Origin: Thermohalobaculum sp965263335
GTDB lineage: Bacteria; Pseudomonadota; Alphaproteobacteria; Rhodobacterales; Rhodobacteraceae
DNA: 64,000 bases
Assembly: GCA_965263335.1 (NCBI GenBank)
Contig: CBDHHE010000001.1
Coordinates: forward strand, 4,154,001 to 4,218,000
Reading direction: 5' to 3'
Shown here: positions 6,844-16,606 of the stretch, in pieces
How the letters are laid out: each line of letters opens with the position of its first letter
Numbering within the stretch: position 1 is the stretch's first letter
Made by a program: the position numbers and the translations under genes
Notes under the pieces: generated by a model
Seen by the model: only the letters and a program-made list of their open reading frames with translations
Told to the model about the DNA's origin: nothing
The model's database searches: none

Positions 6844-9534
6844 TCAGTTGGATGCCAGCGTATCCACCGCGTCTGGCAGCCCGCCGGTGATCGTGAATGC
6901 TGCCCAGTAAAACGGATGGGATGTCTGGAAATCACCGGCCAGGGATTGCCGTGACTGCCGCATCGCTTCATCGAGCGCCACACCTGCCGTGTGGGTCTCG
7001 TAGAACCGCTCCATCAGATCAACGGTTTGTGCGTCGGGGATCTGCCAATGAGAGGCAATCACCGAGCGCGCACCGGCGTAGAAGAATGCCCTCACGAGGC
7101 CGCTGAGCGCTTCCCCGCCCGGCGTGCCGAACCCGGTGCCCAGTCCGGAATTGGCACCGTAGCCCCCAGTGTCGCAGGCAGAAAGAACCACCAGCTCGGC
7201 ATCGAGTTTCAGGTCGACCACCTCGCTCGCGTCGAGAAGCCCATCACTTTCGGGACCGCCGAGCGATGTTGTGAGCGCAGGCTCCGGCAGGCACTCGGCC
7301 GACATCGGCAAAAGACCGTGGGTGGCGAAGTGGAGAACGCGCACATCGGACAAATCGGCGGCCTTCAGCTCGGTGTCGGTGAAATCCTTGCCGATCGAGA
7401 AGGCAGAGCCGCTGCGTGCTGCAACACGGCTCAATCTCTGCACTTCCTCCACTGTTCCTTCGAGTGCCGGGGCGCGGGTGAGGCTGGTCAGTTGCTCCAA
7501 GCACTCGGCTGGTGCCTGCCGGGCGTCGGCGATGCGCTGGGCGTTTCGCGACCCCACCGGTATGAACCCGCCATAGCCATGGAATGGTATGCTGGCCTGG
7601 CTGGGTGCAGCCTGGCGCAGCGTGTAGAACGACGATGCCGACAGGGCGACGGACAGCGCTTTCTGAGTTCCCAGCCAAGGCACACGAGTGTAGTCCTCCG
7701 TTCCGGGTAGCCATCCCGTCGGATCGTCACTCACGAGCACGGCCGGGGGCAGGGCCAGCAGCGGACCATCGGGGGCAAAGACGATCGACCTGCTCGCTTT
7801 GACGAGATCGTCCACTGGATCAAGGGTCAGATTGTAGAGATCACGCGCCGCGCCCACATCGAAGTTGTCGCCATAGATGTTCTCGCGGATGGCGGCAACC
7901 AGTCGCGCGATCTCCGCCACATCTCCGTCGAGTTCGGCGATGCGAAACTCGCTGGCGGTCACCGCAAGCACGATGGCGCCCGTGCTGCCGGCACGTATCT
8001 GCAGGAACACTTCTTCAGACCGCAGGCTCTTTCGGAACTCGGACAGCGATACCGAGCTGTCGGTGACCTGCACGAAGTTGGGGGCCAGACTTTCAACCGC
8101 TCGGCTGAGCTCCTCCTTCGAGGCTTTCGCACTTGCAAGCTGCGAGCGGGCGACAGCCAATGCGTGGACATCGCGTGGTCTTGTGGAACTCAGGACATCG
8201 AGCCGTGCCGAAAGCCGGTTTGTCTCACGCTCGGTGTCCTGGAAGGCCCGGATTGCTTTTGCCGAGTCGGATGTTCCCGACGCAAGGCGGCTCGCGAGCC
8301 GGCTGAGCGTGCCGGTCGCGACAGGGTTTTTGATCTGTTGGACCGCCAGGAAGAGGTCCTCGTCGCGTCCTGACGAAGGTGGCTGATCTGCAAGTATGCG
8401 GATGTAGGGCACGAGTTCGTCGAAGCTGACGCCGCGACCACCCCGGGCAAGGATGTCGACTGCCGCGCGGTAGCTGCTCATGGCAGCACTCTGTTGGCCC
8501 GCATCGAGCAGCAATCGGGCGCGGAGCAGCAGGTTGATCACCTCGGGTCGTTCGGTCGCTGCAAACTTGCGTGCGAGATTGACCGCGCGTGTGGCCTCGC
8601 TCGCAGCAGGCTCGGAACCTTCGGTTTCGGCGACCGCGAGGGCGATTGATCGTGCGACCTCCGCGCGCAGCCATACCGCATTGTTCTCGGGCACGTCCTC
8701 GAGAAGGTCGCTCGCTTCGGACAGGTGAGGCAGCTTTTGATCCGCCACGTCGAACCCCTTGGAGGCCGCGGCGACATAGTGCGCCTGCGCCGTCAGCACC
8801 TTGATCTTGTGCTCGAGCGTGAGCTTTCCGATGTTCAGGAGCGACTCGGGGCTCTGTTGCACGGGCGTTGTGAGATCGAGAGATGTCTCCGGACTGATGC
8901 GCGCGACTTCAACGATGGGCTCGCCTTCGGATGCGCTCCCGTCCTGCAGTTCCGGCAAGCCTGCCAGGGAACGGGTGCCGGCCTCGATGGCGATCTCGGC
9001 GAGTCTGAGCGATTCTTCTTTCTCGCCCTTGTTGAGGAAGTGCTGTGCAAAGAAAACATCCGCACGCAGCCGCTCCAGAATCGCTCCCTGTTCCTCGATC
9101 GTCTTGCGTGGCTTGTCGAAGAGCTTCTCCGCCAGATAAACCTCGCCCGCATTGCTCTTGTTGAGTGCAAGATAAAGTTCCAGTTCCGCCTGCCCGACGG
9201 TGGATCTTTTCAGCCGGTCGAGCCTGGCCAGCGCGGTCTCACGATAGGCGGTCTCGGCGTCGCCGAACTTCATGACCACGTTGCTGCGGTAGGCAACGCC
9301 TGCCTCGATCAGTGCCGCCTCCTTGAAGGTGAGGGCATCGGCTGCACTGGTCGTGGTGGTCTGAAGACGGCTGTCCCACGGCGTTTCGGGCACCAGCTCC
9401 CCGACGATGCCGGGTTTGACGGAATTGTCGGCAGCGCTGATCGCTTCGGGCTGAGCCGCATCTTCAGCCACCGGAGCGGCACACGCTGAGAGCGCGGCGA
9501 TGCACAGGAGGTTTCTCCAGCTCATTTGAACCAC
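6844..9534 (-). CDS. CHAT-domain (caspase-like) lipoprotein of a two-partner secretion locus
   Basis: 896 residues; ATG 9534 overlaps the end of the tpsA gene by 13 bases, and a second ATG at 9525 is possible. The N terminus is a lipoprotein signal ending LSACAAP, so the protein should be acylated at about Cys18 and sit in a membrane facing the periplasm or outside. Residues about 60-450 are helical and TPR-like. The C-terminal CHAT domain (about 640-885) has the His of LHFATHG (about 739) and the Cys of VVLSACDTGG (about 787), the caspase-type dyad. CHAT proteins are proteases or protease-like regulators; here the operon position behind TpsB and TpsA suggests processing or surface handling of the exoprotein, which is inference. 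Confidence 0.9.
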   Translation of the reverse strand: MVQMSWRNLLCIAALSACAAPVAEDAAQPEAISAADNSVKPGIVGELVPETPWDSRLQTTTTSAADALTFKEAALIEAGVAYRSNVVMKFGDAETAYRETALARLDRLKRSTVGQAELELYLALNKSNAGEVYLAEKLFDKPRKTIEEQGAILERLRADVFFAQHFLNKGEKEESLRLAEIAIEAGTRSLAGLPELQDGSASEGEPIVEVARISPETSLDLTTPVQQSPESLLNIGKLTLEHKIKVLTAQAHYVAAASKGFDVADQKLPHLSEASDLLEDVPENNAVWLRAEVARSIALAVAETEGSEPAASEATRAVNLARKFAATERPEVINLLLRARLLLDAGQQSAAMSSYRAAVDILARGGRGVSFDELVPYIRILADQPPSSGRDEDLFLAVQQIKNPVATGTLSRLASRLASGTSDSAKAIRAFQDTERETNRLSARLDVLSSTRPRDVHALAVARSQLASAKASKEELSRAVESLAPNFVQVTDSSVSLSEFRKSLRSEEVFLQIRAGSTGAIVLAVTASEFRIAELDGDVAEIARLVAAIRENIYGDNFDVGAARDLYNLTLDPVDDLVKASRSIVFAPDGPLLALPPAVLVSDDPTGWLPGTEDYTRVPWLGTQKALSVALSASSFYTLRQAAPSQASIPFHGYGGFIPVGSRNAQRIADARQAPAECLEQLTSLTRAPALEGTVEEVQRLSRVAARSGSAFSIGKDFTDTELKAADLSDVRVLHFATHGLLPMSAECLPEPALTTSLGGPESDGLLDASEVVDLKLDAELVVLSACDTGGYGANSGLGTGFGTPGGEALSGLVRAFFYAGARSVIASHWQIPDAQTVDLMERFYETHTAGVALDEAMRQSRQSLAGDFQTSHPFYWAAFTITGGLPDAVDTLASN

Positions 9535-12500
9535 TCCTCGTCGTTGCCTCGGTTGGTGATCTGCTCTTCGTCGTCGGGATCGCGGCGCAGCAGATCGAGC
9601 TCGGTAAACGATCCGAAACGGGCGTCATCGTCGGGGCCGGGGCGGGGGCACAGGGTGCCCAGGAGACAACCCTGTTCCTCTACCGGAGGTGGCGGTGCCT
9701 TCGGCTGATTGGCACCGCCGCCACCTCCGCCGCCTCCACCACCACCGCCGACTTGGTTGCCGCCGCCGCAATTGGTGCCCGAGAGGAAGCAGTCGTTTAC
9801 TTGATGCAGATCGTCTGGCGTGAACCCAACGGCCACGTCGACGCCGTTCACCGCATCGGACGTCTCGAGTCCGGTCACTATTCCGAAGATTTCGAGCCCG
9901 GTCGCATTGACGAGGAAGATCGGGCCAAGATCTGCTCCGGCACCGCCCACGCCATTGACGAGTTGGTCGTTGAGTGCGGGTTCAGCGGTGTTGCCCGGGG
10001 CGAGCGTGTTGCGCTGCTCGAATTCACCCACAACGTCGATCGTGGTGGTGCCCTGCGCGGCGAGGATCAGCGCGCCACCATCAACATCCGGGTCAATCAG
10101 CACGTTCCCGTCCACGAAGAAGCCCAGATTGTCGACTGTCGCGAAGTCTCCGGCAAACGGCACGCCGATCCGGCCGTCGACTTTCACATCCTTCGGACGC
10201 AGGCCGTTGGCTTCGCCGAGGCTCAGATCGAGCGATGCCGCGTCGTACCCACCGCCGAGAAAATCGTCCACGATCAGGTTGTTGGCTGCCGTGATGGTGA
10301 GGTCGAGCTTCGGCGCAGAGTTGCCCGTCACCACGTCGCCGACAGTGAGATCGTTCTCGGACACGAACGTGATGGCCGGAACATCGAAGTTCGCGAGTTC
10401 GGCGGGATCGAGAACACCCCCTGTTGCCGCGGCACCGGATGTTCCCACCAGGCCGTCTCCCACGAACACGAACCGGCCACGGTCAGCCCGGATTGAAGGC
10501 GCCGCGGCGCTTGCGACCTCGAAGTCACCGGCACGCCAATCGGCGATTGCGTCAACATCGATGTCAGCGAGCGGGCCGACCTGGATCAGGCCGCCTTCCT
10601 CTGGTCCGGCATTCGAGAAAAAGCTCGCATCGAAGGCCAGGTTGTCTCCCTCGATGTTCGGCACCCCGACAGTGTTTCCGTTCGCATCGGTGATCTGATC
10701 CACGACGATGGCGTTCCGGGTGCTGGCACTGATCAGGCTGTCACCCCCCTGTGCCCCGTCCTCGGAGCGCAGTGTGTTCCCGATCAGCACGTCGTTCAGT
10801 GCCTTGATGTCGATGTTCTGGTTTGCGAACAGCCCTGCGCCCTCCGTGGCGGCGCCCTCGGTGATCGCAAGGATCGGGTCAGACGAGATCGCGATGTCCG
10901 GCACCAGGCGCACGGAGTTCTCAAAGGGCGAGAATGGAACGACGCCCACAGACCCGCTGAGCTCGCCCGTCGGCAGTCCCGTCGGCGCGGAGGCCAGAGC
11001 AACCGGAGCGGACGAGGCAACGGTGATGTCGGTCTCTGACTCAACCCTGCCCGAAATCACGACAGAGTCTCCGCTGATGGACACGCCATCACCAACATCG
11101 ATTCCATCCGCGATGATCGCGCCGAGCTGTGTGCCTTCGGGCAGCACGCTCGCCTGCACGAACTGATCGCCCGCCTGCAGATCGACGCTGTCGCCCCGAA
11201 TCTCGGACGTTGCCTCAATGAAGATGTGGTTCGAGTTGGAAACGCTGACGGTGCCCTGTTCTGCAATCACAGGCGCAAAGATGGAGACAAACGGGTGAAT
11301 GCCCTTGTTGACCGACGCAATCTGGATATCGCCCCCGTTCGTCCGCAGCCCGCCACCGATTGCCGGATTGGCGTCGTTCAGGCCGGAGAGGTCGCCGATC
11401 TGTATGGTTGAGCCTCCGTCGATGGTGATGTCTCCGAGATCGAGCTGAACATCGGCTGCGACCAGAAGTTCTCCGGATGCGATAATGGCGAGATCACCGG
11501 TCTCGGCGATCGTCAGAGGCTCGAGCAGTTCGAACGTCCCGTTGGTCCTGAACGTGATGCTCTGATCCTCGAGCTGAAGATCCGAGCGCACGGAAATCGA
11601 CGTGCCGGCTTCGAGCACGATGTCACCGTCTATGCTTTCGACCTGGCTCTTGGAGAGCGTGACCAGTGGGTCGAACTTTCCGTTGTTGTCGAGCCCGCTG
11701 TCGCTGAACTCGATGATGCCATCCTGACCGCCGATCAGGACGTCGTCAGTGCCAAGGCCGGGATCTCCGTCTGGGAGAATCTGAATGTCGCTCGGATCGA
11801 AGAGCAGTGTGCCCGCCGCTCCATCGACCGCGGAAAGATTGACCGTGCCGGCAAAGTTGAGATCGCTGACCGATGAGATCTCGATGAAGCCGCCGTCACC
11901 GCCACCAAGTGAGGCAGCACTTGCATGGCCGCGGAAATCGGTGAAGTCCTGCGAGAACAGCAGGATCTTGCCGCCATCGCCGTCGCCCGAGGCTTCGGCC
12001 GCAAGGCTTGCACCCTGCTCGACGCCGATGCGCCGTGTGGGCACTGGACTGGATTGTGGCCCGAGCTCGATCCTCCCGCCGCCACTTGCTCCCGAGACGT
12101 CGATGCGCCCGCCTTGTCGCACCACAACCTGCTCGGCGGTGACATTCACGTCGCCACCTTCAGCGCCCTGTCGAGCCACCAGCGCTCCCGTCACATCGAC
12201 ATGTCCGCCGCCGGTGATCACAATCTTGCCGTCGATCTCCGAGAGCCCCGTCGCTTCGACCAGACCGCCCAGCAGGATCAGGCTGTCGCGCGCTGCCTGA
12301 GCACTGGCGGCGGACAGATAAACCGCACCTCCGTCAGCAGAAACCTCGCCCGAGTTGGTCAGCGACACTGCGAGCGGGTCCTCGGCATCGACGATCACCG
12401 AGAGCAAACCGTCCCCATCCATGTCGAGCGAGAACGCGCTGCCGGCGTGCAAGCTGACATCGCCGCCGGCGCTCGTAACCTGACCGGTGTTTTCAACGAA

Positions 12501-13013
12501 CGGCGCGATCAGTGCGACACCTCCTTCACCCGCGGAGATCACGCCCTTGTTCGCGATGTCGCCCCCTGGAGTGCCAAACCTGTCGGCACCTGCGGCGAAG
12601 TCCTGCTTCGAGAGTTGGCTCGTCGTTGCCAACAGGCCTCCGACGTTCACTTGTGCGTTCTGGCCGAACAGGATTCCGCTGGGGTTCAGCAGCCAGACCT
12701 GGCCGTTGGCCGACAGAGAGCCCTGGATGCTCGTGGGCTTTCTGTTTTCGATGCGGTTGAGCGCGATGGCGGATTTAGACGGCTGGCGGAACTCCACCCG
12801 CTCACCTCGTCCGATGTTGAAGCTCTGCCACGACAAGTCGGCACGCGGTGTGGTCTGCGTGACGACCGTCTGGTTCTGAGACTGGTTGATGGCGGCCTGG
12901 CCGGAGTTGACCTTGCCGCCGACAGGACCGGCTGCTGCAATCGCGGGCACAAGGAGCACAAGCTGGGCGAGCGCAGTGCTCAATCTCAGGCCCAAGCGGC
13001 TGTTCTGCAGCAT
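9522..13013 (-). CDS. TpsA exoprotein, filamentous hemagglutinin N-terminal domain
   Basis: 1163 residues from ATG 13013. A signal peptide (about 1-28) precedes the TPS secretion domain (about 30-280), which contains the hallmark NPSGI at 110-114 after NGQVWLLN and supports recognition by the partner TpsB. The rest is predicted right-handed beta-helix rich in Asp, Gly and Val, like a passenger. The last 90 residues differ: CFLSGTNC (1075-1082), a run of twelve glycines (1089-1100), a proline stretch, GCLLGTLC (Cys1116, Cys1122) and an acidic tail. Paired cysteines at a TpsA C terminus are known to tether HMW1-type adhesins; that role here is a guess. The receptor or cargo is unknown. Confidence 0.9.
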   Translation of the reverse strand: MLQNSRLGLRLSTALAQLVLLVPAIAAAGPVGGKVNSGQAAINQSQNQTVVTQTTPRADLSWQSFNIGRGERVEFRQPSKSAIALNRIENRKPTSIQGSLSANGQVWLLNPSGILFGQNAQVNVGGLLATTSQLSKQDFAAGADRFGTPGGDIANKGVISAGEGGVALIAPFVENTGQVTSAGGDVSLHAGSAFSLDMDGDGLLSVIVDAEDPLAVSLTNSGEVSADGGAVYLSAASAQAARDSLILLGGLVEATGLSEIDGKIVITGGGHVDVTGALVARQGAEGGDVNVTAEQVVVRQGGRIDVSGASGGGRIELGPQSSPVPTRRIGVEQGASLAAEASGDGDGGKILLFSQDFTDFRGHASAASLGGGDGGFIEISSVSDLNFAGTVNLSAVDGAAGTLLFDPSDIQILPDGDPGLGTDDVLIGGQDGIIEFSDSGLDNNGKFDPLVTLSKSQVESIDGDIVLEAGTSISVRSDLQLEDQSITFRTNGTFELLEPLTIAETGDLAIIASGELLVAADVQLDLGDITIDGGSTIQIGDLSGLNDANPAIGGGLRTNGGDIQIASVNKGIHPFVSIFAPVIAEQGTVSVSNSNHIFIEATSEIRGDSVDLQAGDQFVQASVLPEGTQLGAIIADGIDVGDGVSISGDSVVISGRVESETDITVASSAPVALASAPTGLPTGELSGSVGVVPFSPFENSVRLVPDIAISSDPILAITEGAATEGAGLFANQNIDIKALNDVLIGNTLRSEDGAQGGDSLISASTRNAIVVDQITDANGNTVGVPNIEGDNLAFDASFFSNAGPEEGGLIQVGPLADIDVDAIADWRAGDFEVASAAAPSIRADRGRFVFVGDGLVGTSGAAATGGVLDPAELANFDVPAITFVSENDLTVGDVVTGNSAPKLDLTITAANNLIVDDFLGGGYDAASLDLSLGEANGLRPKDVKVDGRIGVPFAGDFATVDNLGFFVDGNVLIDPDVDGGALILAAQGTTTIDVVGEFEQRNTLAPGNTAEPALNDQLVNGVGGAGADLGPIFLVNATGLEIFGIVTGLETSDAVNGVDVAVGFTPDDLHQVNDCFLSGTNCGGGNQVGGGGGGGGGGGGANQPKAPPPPVEEQGCLLGTLCPRPGPDDDARFGSFTELDLLRRDPDDEEQITNRGNDEEWFK
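9709..9752 (-). repeat. Glycine-codon repeat tract inside tpsA
   Basis: Twelve consecutive GGN codons, mixed GGC/GGT/GGA, form a near-trinucleotide tract encoding polyglycine between two cysteine pairs at the TpsA C terminus. In-frame slippage could change the linker length without breaking the gene. Confidence 0.7.
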
Positions 13014-13025
13014 GTTGAAGTCCCC

Positions 13026-14693
13026 CTAGAAGAAAGCAGTCGCGCGGAAAAGCAACTCGACACCGTCATCTGAGACGAGGTCGGACGTTGTGAACGGGAT
13101 CGCAACGAAGGCGTCCAGATCGAAGTTTTCGAGAAAGCCGACGCGGACGCCGACGCCGCCTGAGGCGAGGTGGGCGCTGCCGTCATCGAACGCGATCCCC
13201 GCGTCGATAAAGGCATAGCCTTCGGCGCGATCCAGGAATCTGTACTCGGTGAACCGCGGTTGATAGGCGACTTCTACGCTACCGGCGATGCCATGGTCTC
13301 CCAGGGCGCTGCCCGGATTGAAGCCGCGTCCGATGGTGTAGTTGCCGAGCGAGAATGCCTCGTAGCTGGGAAGGTTTCCGGTCGATGTGAGCCCGAGCGC
13401 TCTCGTGCGCAGATGCACGCGGTCCGCGACCTCCACATCGTGCTTGATGTCGGCAAGGAACACCGTGAACTGGGGATCGCCGGTGACGCCGTCGTCCTCG
13501 TCATTGCTGGAGCCGAGGCCTGGCAGACCGATCCTGACGGAGGCAAATGCATCCAGGAAGCCGGGCACCATCGCCTCCTCCACCCAGCGGGCGTGAGCGC
13601 CGAGCACGCGGAGATCCTCATCGATGACGAGGCCTGCAACGGTCGCGTTCTGCTCCTGGTGGACGGCTTCGAACGATGCGCCGAGCGTCACAGTGCGGTC
13701 GCGGCTGCGGATCAGCGCGTAGTCGATGTCGGCGCGACCGATATAGGCACGATAGTCGAGGTCGAAGATCCGTGAGATCCCATCTGGCTCGGAGACCGAG
13801 TTCGAAAAGGTCAACCTGCCCGTAAGTCCATCAAACCCGAGCGGAAACTGATATGAAAGTTGACCGAGCACCTGCTCGCTGGGATCGACGGTCGAGAAGC
13901 CCACAGCCTCCAGCCGGTCACCTGAGAGCAGCAGGCTGTTCGCCGCGGCCCCGATGGTGCCGAGGTAGGGACCGGCTGTGTCGGGCGCGAGGTTCGAGAA
14001 GCTCACGAAGCCATCATAGGGCGCGTGCACGGCATCCACGAGTAGGACCAGCGCGCCAGGCGTGTCGGTGGACAGCCCTCTCAGCCCCGCGATGAGGTTC
14101 ACGCCTGCGAGATCGCGCGCCAGCAGCAGACGCCTTTCGACCGTGGCGCGTTCCAGCGGCTTCTGGCCTGTCAGAGGCTGCACCAGATCGTCGACGGCCG
14201 CGGCCGCACCGCCAAGTTCGCCTCGCACCACAACCTGTGCGATCGAGCCTTCGATGATGCTGATCTGTACCGACCCGTCATCGATCTCCTGTGCCGGGAC
14301 GATGGCGCGTACGGCGAGATAGCCGCTGTCATCATAGAATTGTTCGATATCTCGCGTGAGAGTCTGCAAATCGTTGAAGCCGACTTCGCGACCGATCAGG
14401 TCACCGGCGACAGGGGCGAGCTCGGCTTGCGAGAATACGCTCGACCCTTCGAACACAATCCCGGTCAGCTTGAACCTCGGGCCACCCTGCGTGATGTCGC
14501 TCCCCGAGCGTTCCAAAGGTGCCAGCGGCGCTTCACCAAAGTTCTGAGCGTCACGATCGGGTGTGACGGGAGTCAATTGGTCACGCTGGAACGTTTGCAC
14601 GCTCTGAGCATAAGCAACAACGCAGGTGCAGCAAATTGCAACCGTAAGTAGAGAACAAAAGATATTGCGCACTATTTGCGTATGCCGACTCAT
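13026..14693 (-). CDS. TpsB outer-membrane transporter (ShlB/FhaC/HecB family)
   Basis: 555 residues from ATG 14693, with a signal peptide (about 1-29). A POTRA domain lies at about 72-150 (FKLTGIVFEGSSVFS ... IVPAQEIDDGSVQISIIEG), and the remainder forms a 16-strand Omp85-type barrel ending in a C-terminal Phe, as expected for BAM-dependent insertion. TpsB proteins export a cognate TpsA through the outer membrane. The tpsA gene begins twelve bases downstream, so the pair is surely an operon, with the CHAT lipoprotein third. The AT-rich region upstream (14694-14890) must hold the promoter. Confidence 0.93.
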   Translation of the reverse strand: MSRHTQIVRNIFCSLLTVAICCTCVVAYAQSVQTFQRDQLTPVTPDRDAQNFGEAPLAPLERSGSDITQGGPRFKLTGIVFEGSSVFSQAELAPVAGDLIGREVGFNDLQTLTRDIEQFYDDSGYLAVRAIVPAQEIDDGSVQISIIEGSIAQVVVRGELGGAAAAVDDLVQPLTGQKPLERATVERRLLLARDLAGVNLIAGLRGLSTDTPGALVLLVDAVHAPYDGFVSFSNLAPDTAGPYLGTIGAAANSLLLSGDRLEAVGFSTVDPSEQVLGQLSYQFPLGFDGLTGRLTFSNSVSEPDGISRIFDLDYRAYIGRADIDYALIRSRDRTVTLGASFEAVHQEQNATVAGLVIDEDLRVLGAHARWVEEAMVPGFLDAFASVRIGLPGLGSSNDEDDGVTGDPQFTVFLADIKHDVEVADRVHLRTRALGLTSTGNLPSYEAFSLGNYTIGRGFNPGSALGDHGIAGSVEVAYQPRFTEYRFLDRAEGYAFIDAGIAFDDGSAHLASGGVGVRVGFLENFDLDAFVAIPFTTSDLVSDDGVELLFRATAFF

Positions 14694-14890
14694 TTTGTTT
14701 TCTCACGCGAAAATATAAGCACAGGATCGGAGATTGAGCTGAGTTTGTACTGGAAAGCAAGGGCACTTCCAAAAATTGACACAATTCATTGGAGTTGCGG
14801 TTGTTGATGGCCCGGGCCAAGAGCTGCAACTATCTCGAATACTGGCGCACATTGATGGTCGTTACGGTTGTATTAAGAAAGAATTAACCA

Positions 14891-14942
14891 TTAAGTGGGT
14901 GGCGAGCGCGCGCCAACTGAGTGGCGATTCGCGCCCGCTTAA
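14891..14942 (-). terminator. Imperfect inverted repeat downstream of metC
   Basis: A 52-base inverted repeat has outer arms TTAAG/CTTAA with GGG/CCC and an inner GC-rich nine-pair stem containing one G-U pair; read leftward it is followed by the T-rich stretch GGTTAATTCTTTCTT. It lies 25 bases after the metC stop and before tpsB, and probably ends the metC transcript. Confidence 0.55.
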
Positions 14943-14966
14943 AATTCAGGCAGTTTCGGGTTGGGA

Positions 14967-16160
14967 TTAGGTGCGTGCCATGCGCTCGAAGCCGGCGCTC
15001 AGGTCCGCGATGAGGTCATCCGGATCTTCAAGGCCGATGTGGATGCGCATCAGCTGACCCTTCGGGCGGCCCGGCTTGGGCCAGTGCGTGGCGCTCCGCC
15101 GCGTGTTCGGATAGATCGGGATCAGCAGGCTCTCAAAACCACCCCAGGAGAACCCCATGCCGAAATGGGCCGAATGGTCCAGTAGGGCCGCGAGCTGGCT
15201 TTCATTCGAGAAGTTCTCGGCCAGCGTGAAGCCGAAGAGCGAAGAGGCGCCCAGAAAGTCGCGCTTCCACAGCGCGTGGCCCGGATCGTGCTCCATTGCC
15301 GGGTGAATGACCTCGCTGACTTCCGCGCGGCCCATCAGCCATTCGGCGACCTTCAAGCCATTCTCCCAGTGCTGCGGCAGTCGAACATGCAGCGTACGGA
15401 TGCCGCGCATGGCGAGGAAGACGTCGTCCGGTCCGGCGCAGAGCCCGAGCTCGGCCCATGTATTGCGCAGCGCGGGGTAGGTTGCCTCGTTCGCTGTGAC
15501 CGAGCCCATCACCAGATCGGAGTGTCCGCTCACATACTTGGTGATCGCCTGGATCGAGACGTCCACACCGTGATCGAAGGGCTTGAAGTACAGAGGGCTT
15601 GCCCAGGTGTTGTCCATGATGACGATGGCGCCGGCGTGGTGGGCTTCCTCCGCAATCGCGGGGATGTCTTGGACCTCGAACGTCCATGAGCCGGGGCTTT
15701 CGACGAAGACCACCTTCGTGTTCGGGCGGATCTGCTCTCTGATCGCGCCGCCAATCAAGGGGTCATAGTAAGTCGTCTCGACACCCATGCGTTTAAGCAT
15801 TGTGTCGCAGAACCGTCTGGTCGGACCGTAGACGTTGTCGAGCATCAGAAGATGATCGCCGGCGCCGAGATACGCGAGGAGCGGGGCGGTGCACGCCGTC
15901 AACCCCGATTGGCAAAGGCGGGTGCGGAAACCGCCCTCGAGCGTTCGAACGGCTTCCTCGAAGGCATAGGAACCGGGTGTGCCATGCACCCCGTAGGTGA
16001 CGCCGTCACCAGGCAGGATGTTCCGGCTTTCATTGAGCGCGGCAAATGTCGGGTAGAGGATTGTGGAGGCGTGGTAGACGGGAGGGTTGACGACACCGTG
16101 GTTTTCATGTGGGCGGCGACCCGCGGTGACGGCTTTTGTTGCCTCGTTGTGATCTTGCAT
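14967..16160 (-). CDS. metC: Cystathionine beta-lyase (Cys/Met metabolism PLP enzyme)
   Basis: 397 residues from ATG 16160, preferred over an ATG 60 bases upstream because GGAG precedes it at normal spacing and homologues begin here. The sequence has the Cys/Met-metabolism PLP fold: the YGVHGTPGSYAFEEA region, the cofactor-binding Asp183 in IMDNTW, and the Schiff-base Lys208 in SIQAITKYVSGHSD. It cleaves cystathionine to homocysteine, pyruvate and ammonia in methionine synthesis, and may also act on cystine. It is divergent from the aap amino-acid transporter, an arrangement familiar in Rhodobacterales. Substrate preference within the family is not settled by sequence. Confidence 0.9.
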   Translation of the reverse strand: MQDHNEATKAVTAGRRPHENHGVVNPPVYHASTILYPTFAALNESRNILPGDGVTYGVHGTPGSYAFEEAVRTLEGGFRTRLCQSGLTACTAPLLAYLGAGDHLLMLDNVYGPTRRFCDTMLKRMGVETTYYDPLIGGAIREQIRPNTKVVFVESPGSWTFEVQDIPAIAEEAHHAGAIVIMDNTWASPLYFKPFDHGVDVSIQAITKYVSGHSDLVMGSVTANEATYPALRNTWAELGLCAGPDDVFLAMRGIRTLHVRLPQHWENGLKVAEWLMGRAEVSEVIHPAMEHDPGHALWKRDFLGASSLFGFTLAENFSNESQLAALLDHSAHFGMGFSWGGFESLLIPIYPNTRRSATHWPKPGRPKGQLMRIHIGLEDPDDLIADLSAGFERMART

Positions 16161-16606
16161 GCGTGCTCCGCTCCCGCGTGGTTCGAGGACCTTCTTCAGA
16201 CAGCTTTCGCGATCGGTCAAGGGCGCGGCTCGGAACCCTGATGGCGAAGGTGATTCGCACGGCTCCGATCAACCAAGTGATATCTTTACTCGACGTAAAT
16301 TTGCTGAATCTTGCCTATGAAGTTCGCAAAATCGAACGCGATGCCCGCCGCGACTACACACTTTTATCGGGAAGCTGACCGCATATCGAGCAAAAGGCTC
16401 CCGTTTTGGCGGGGCAATTGTGCAGATCATGAATACATGAGCGCAAATGTTGCAAATGAATTGCGAGAGTCTGCAGTTTCGGGCGAGGCTTTGCTTGACG
16501 AGAGATCGCAGTGCATCGCATCCTCTGATCGGGGAAGTCTCGAGTTGAGTGAGGGCGAAACAGCCTGCCCCATAATGAGATACCGGGAGAAGGTAAGAGG
16601 TAACTG
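16161..16606. other. Divergent promoter region of metC and aapJ
   Basis: 446 bases without a supported gene. A 98-codon plus-strand frame (16311-16607) overlaps the aapJ start and has no ribosome-binding site or family resemblance. The rightward half is a long putative aapJ leader ending in AAGAGGT, the aapJ ribosome-binding site. No riboswitch could be identified with confidence upstream of metC. Confidence 0.5.

Noticed and set aside
9709..9752. Short repeated GCC/ACC units as a CRISPR-like array
   Set aside because: They are glycine codons of tpsA without spacers.
16161..16300. Possible SAM-type riboswitch upstream of metC
   Set aside because: I looked for SAM-II and SAM/SAH-like motifs on the minus strand and did not find the conserved core.
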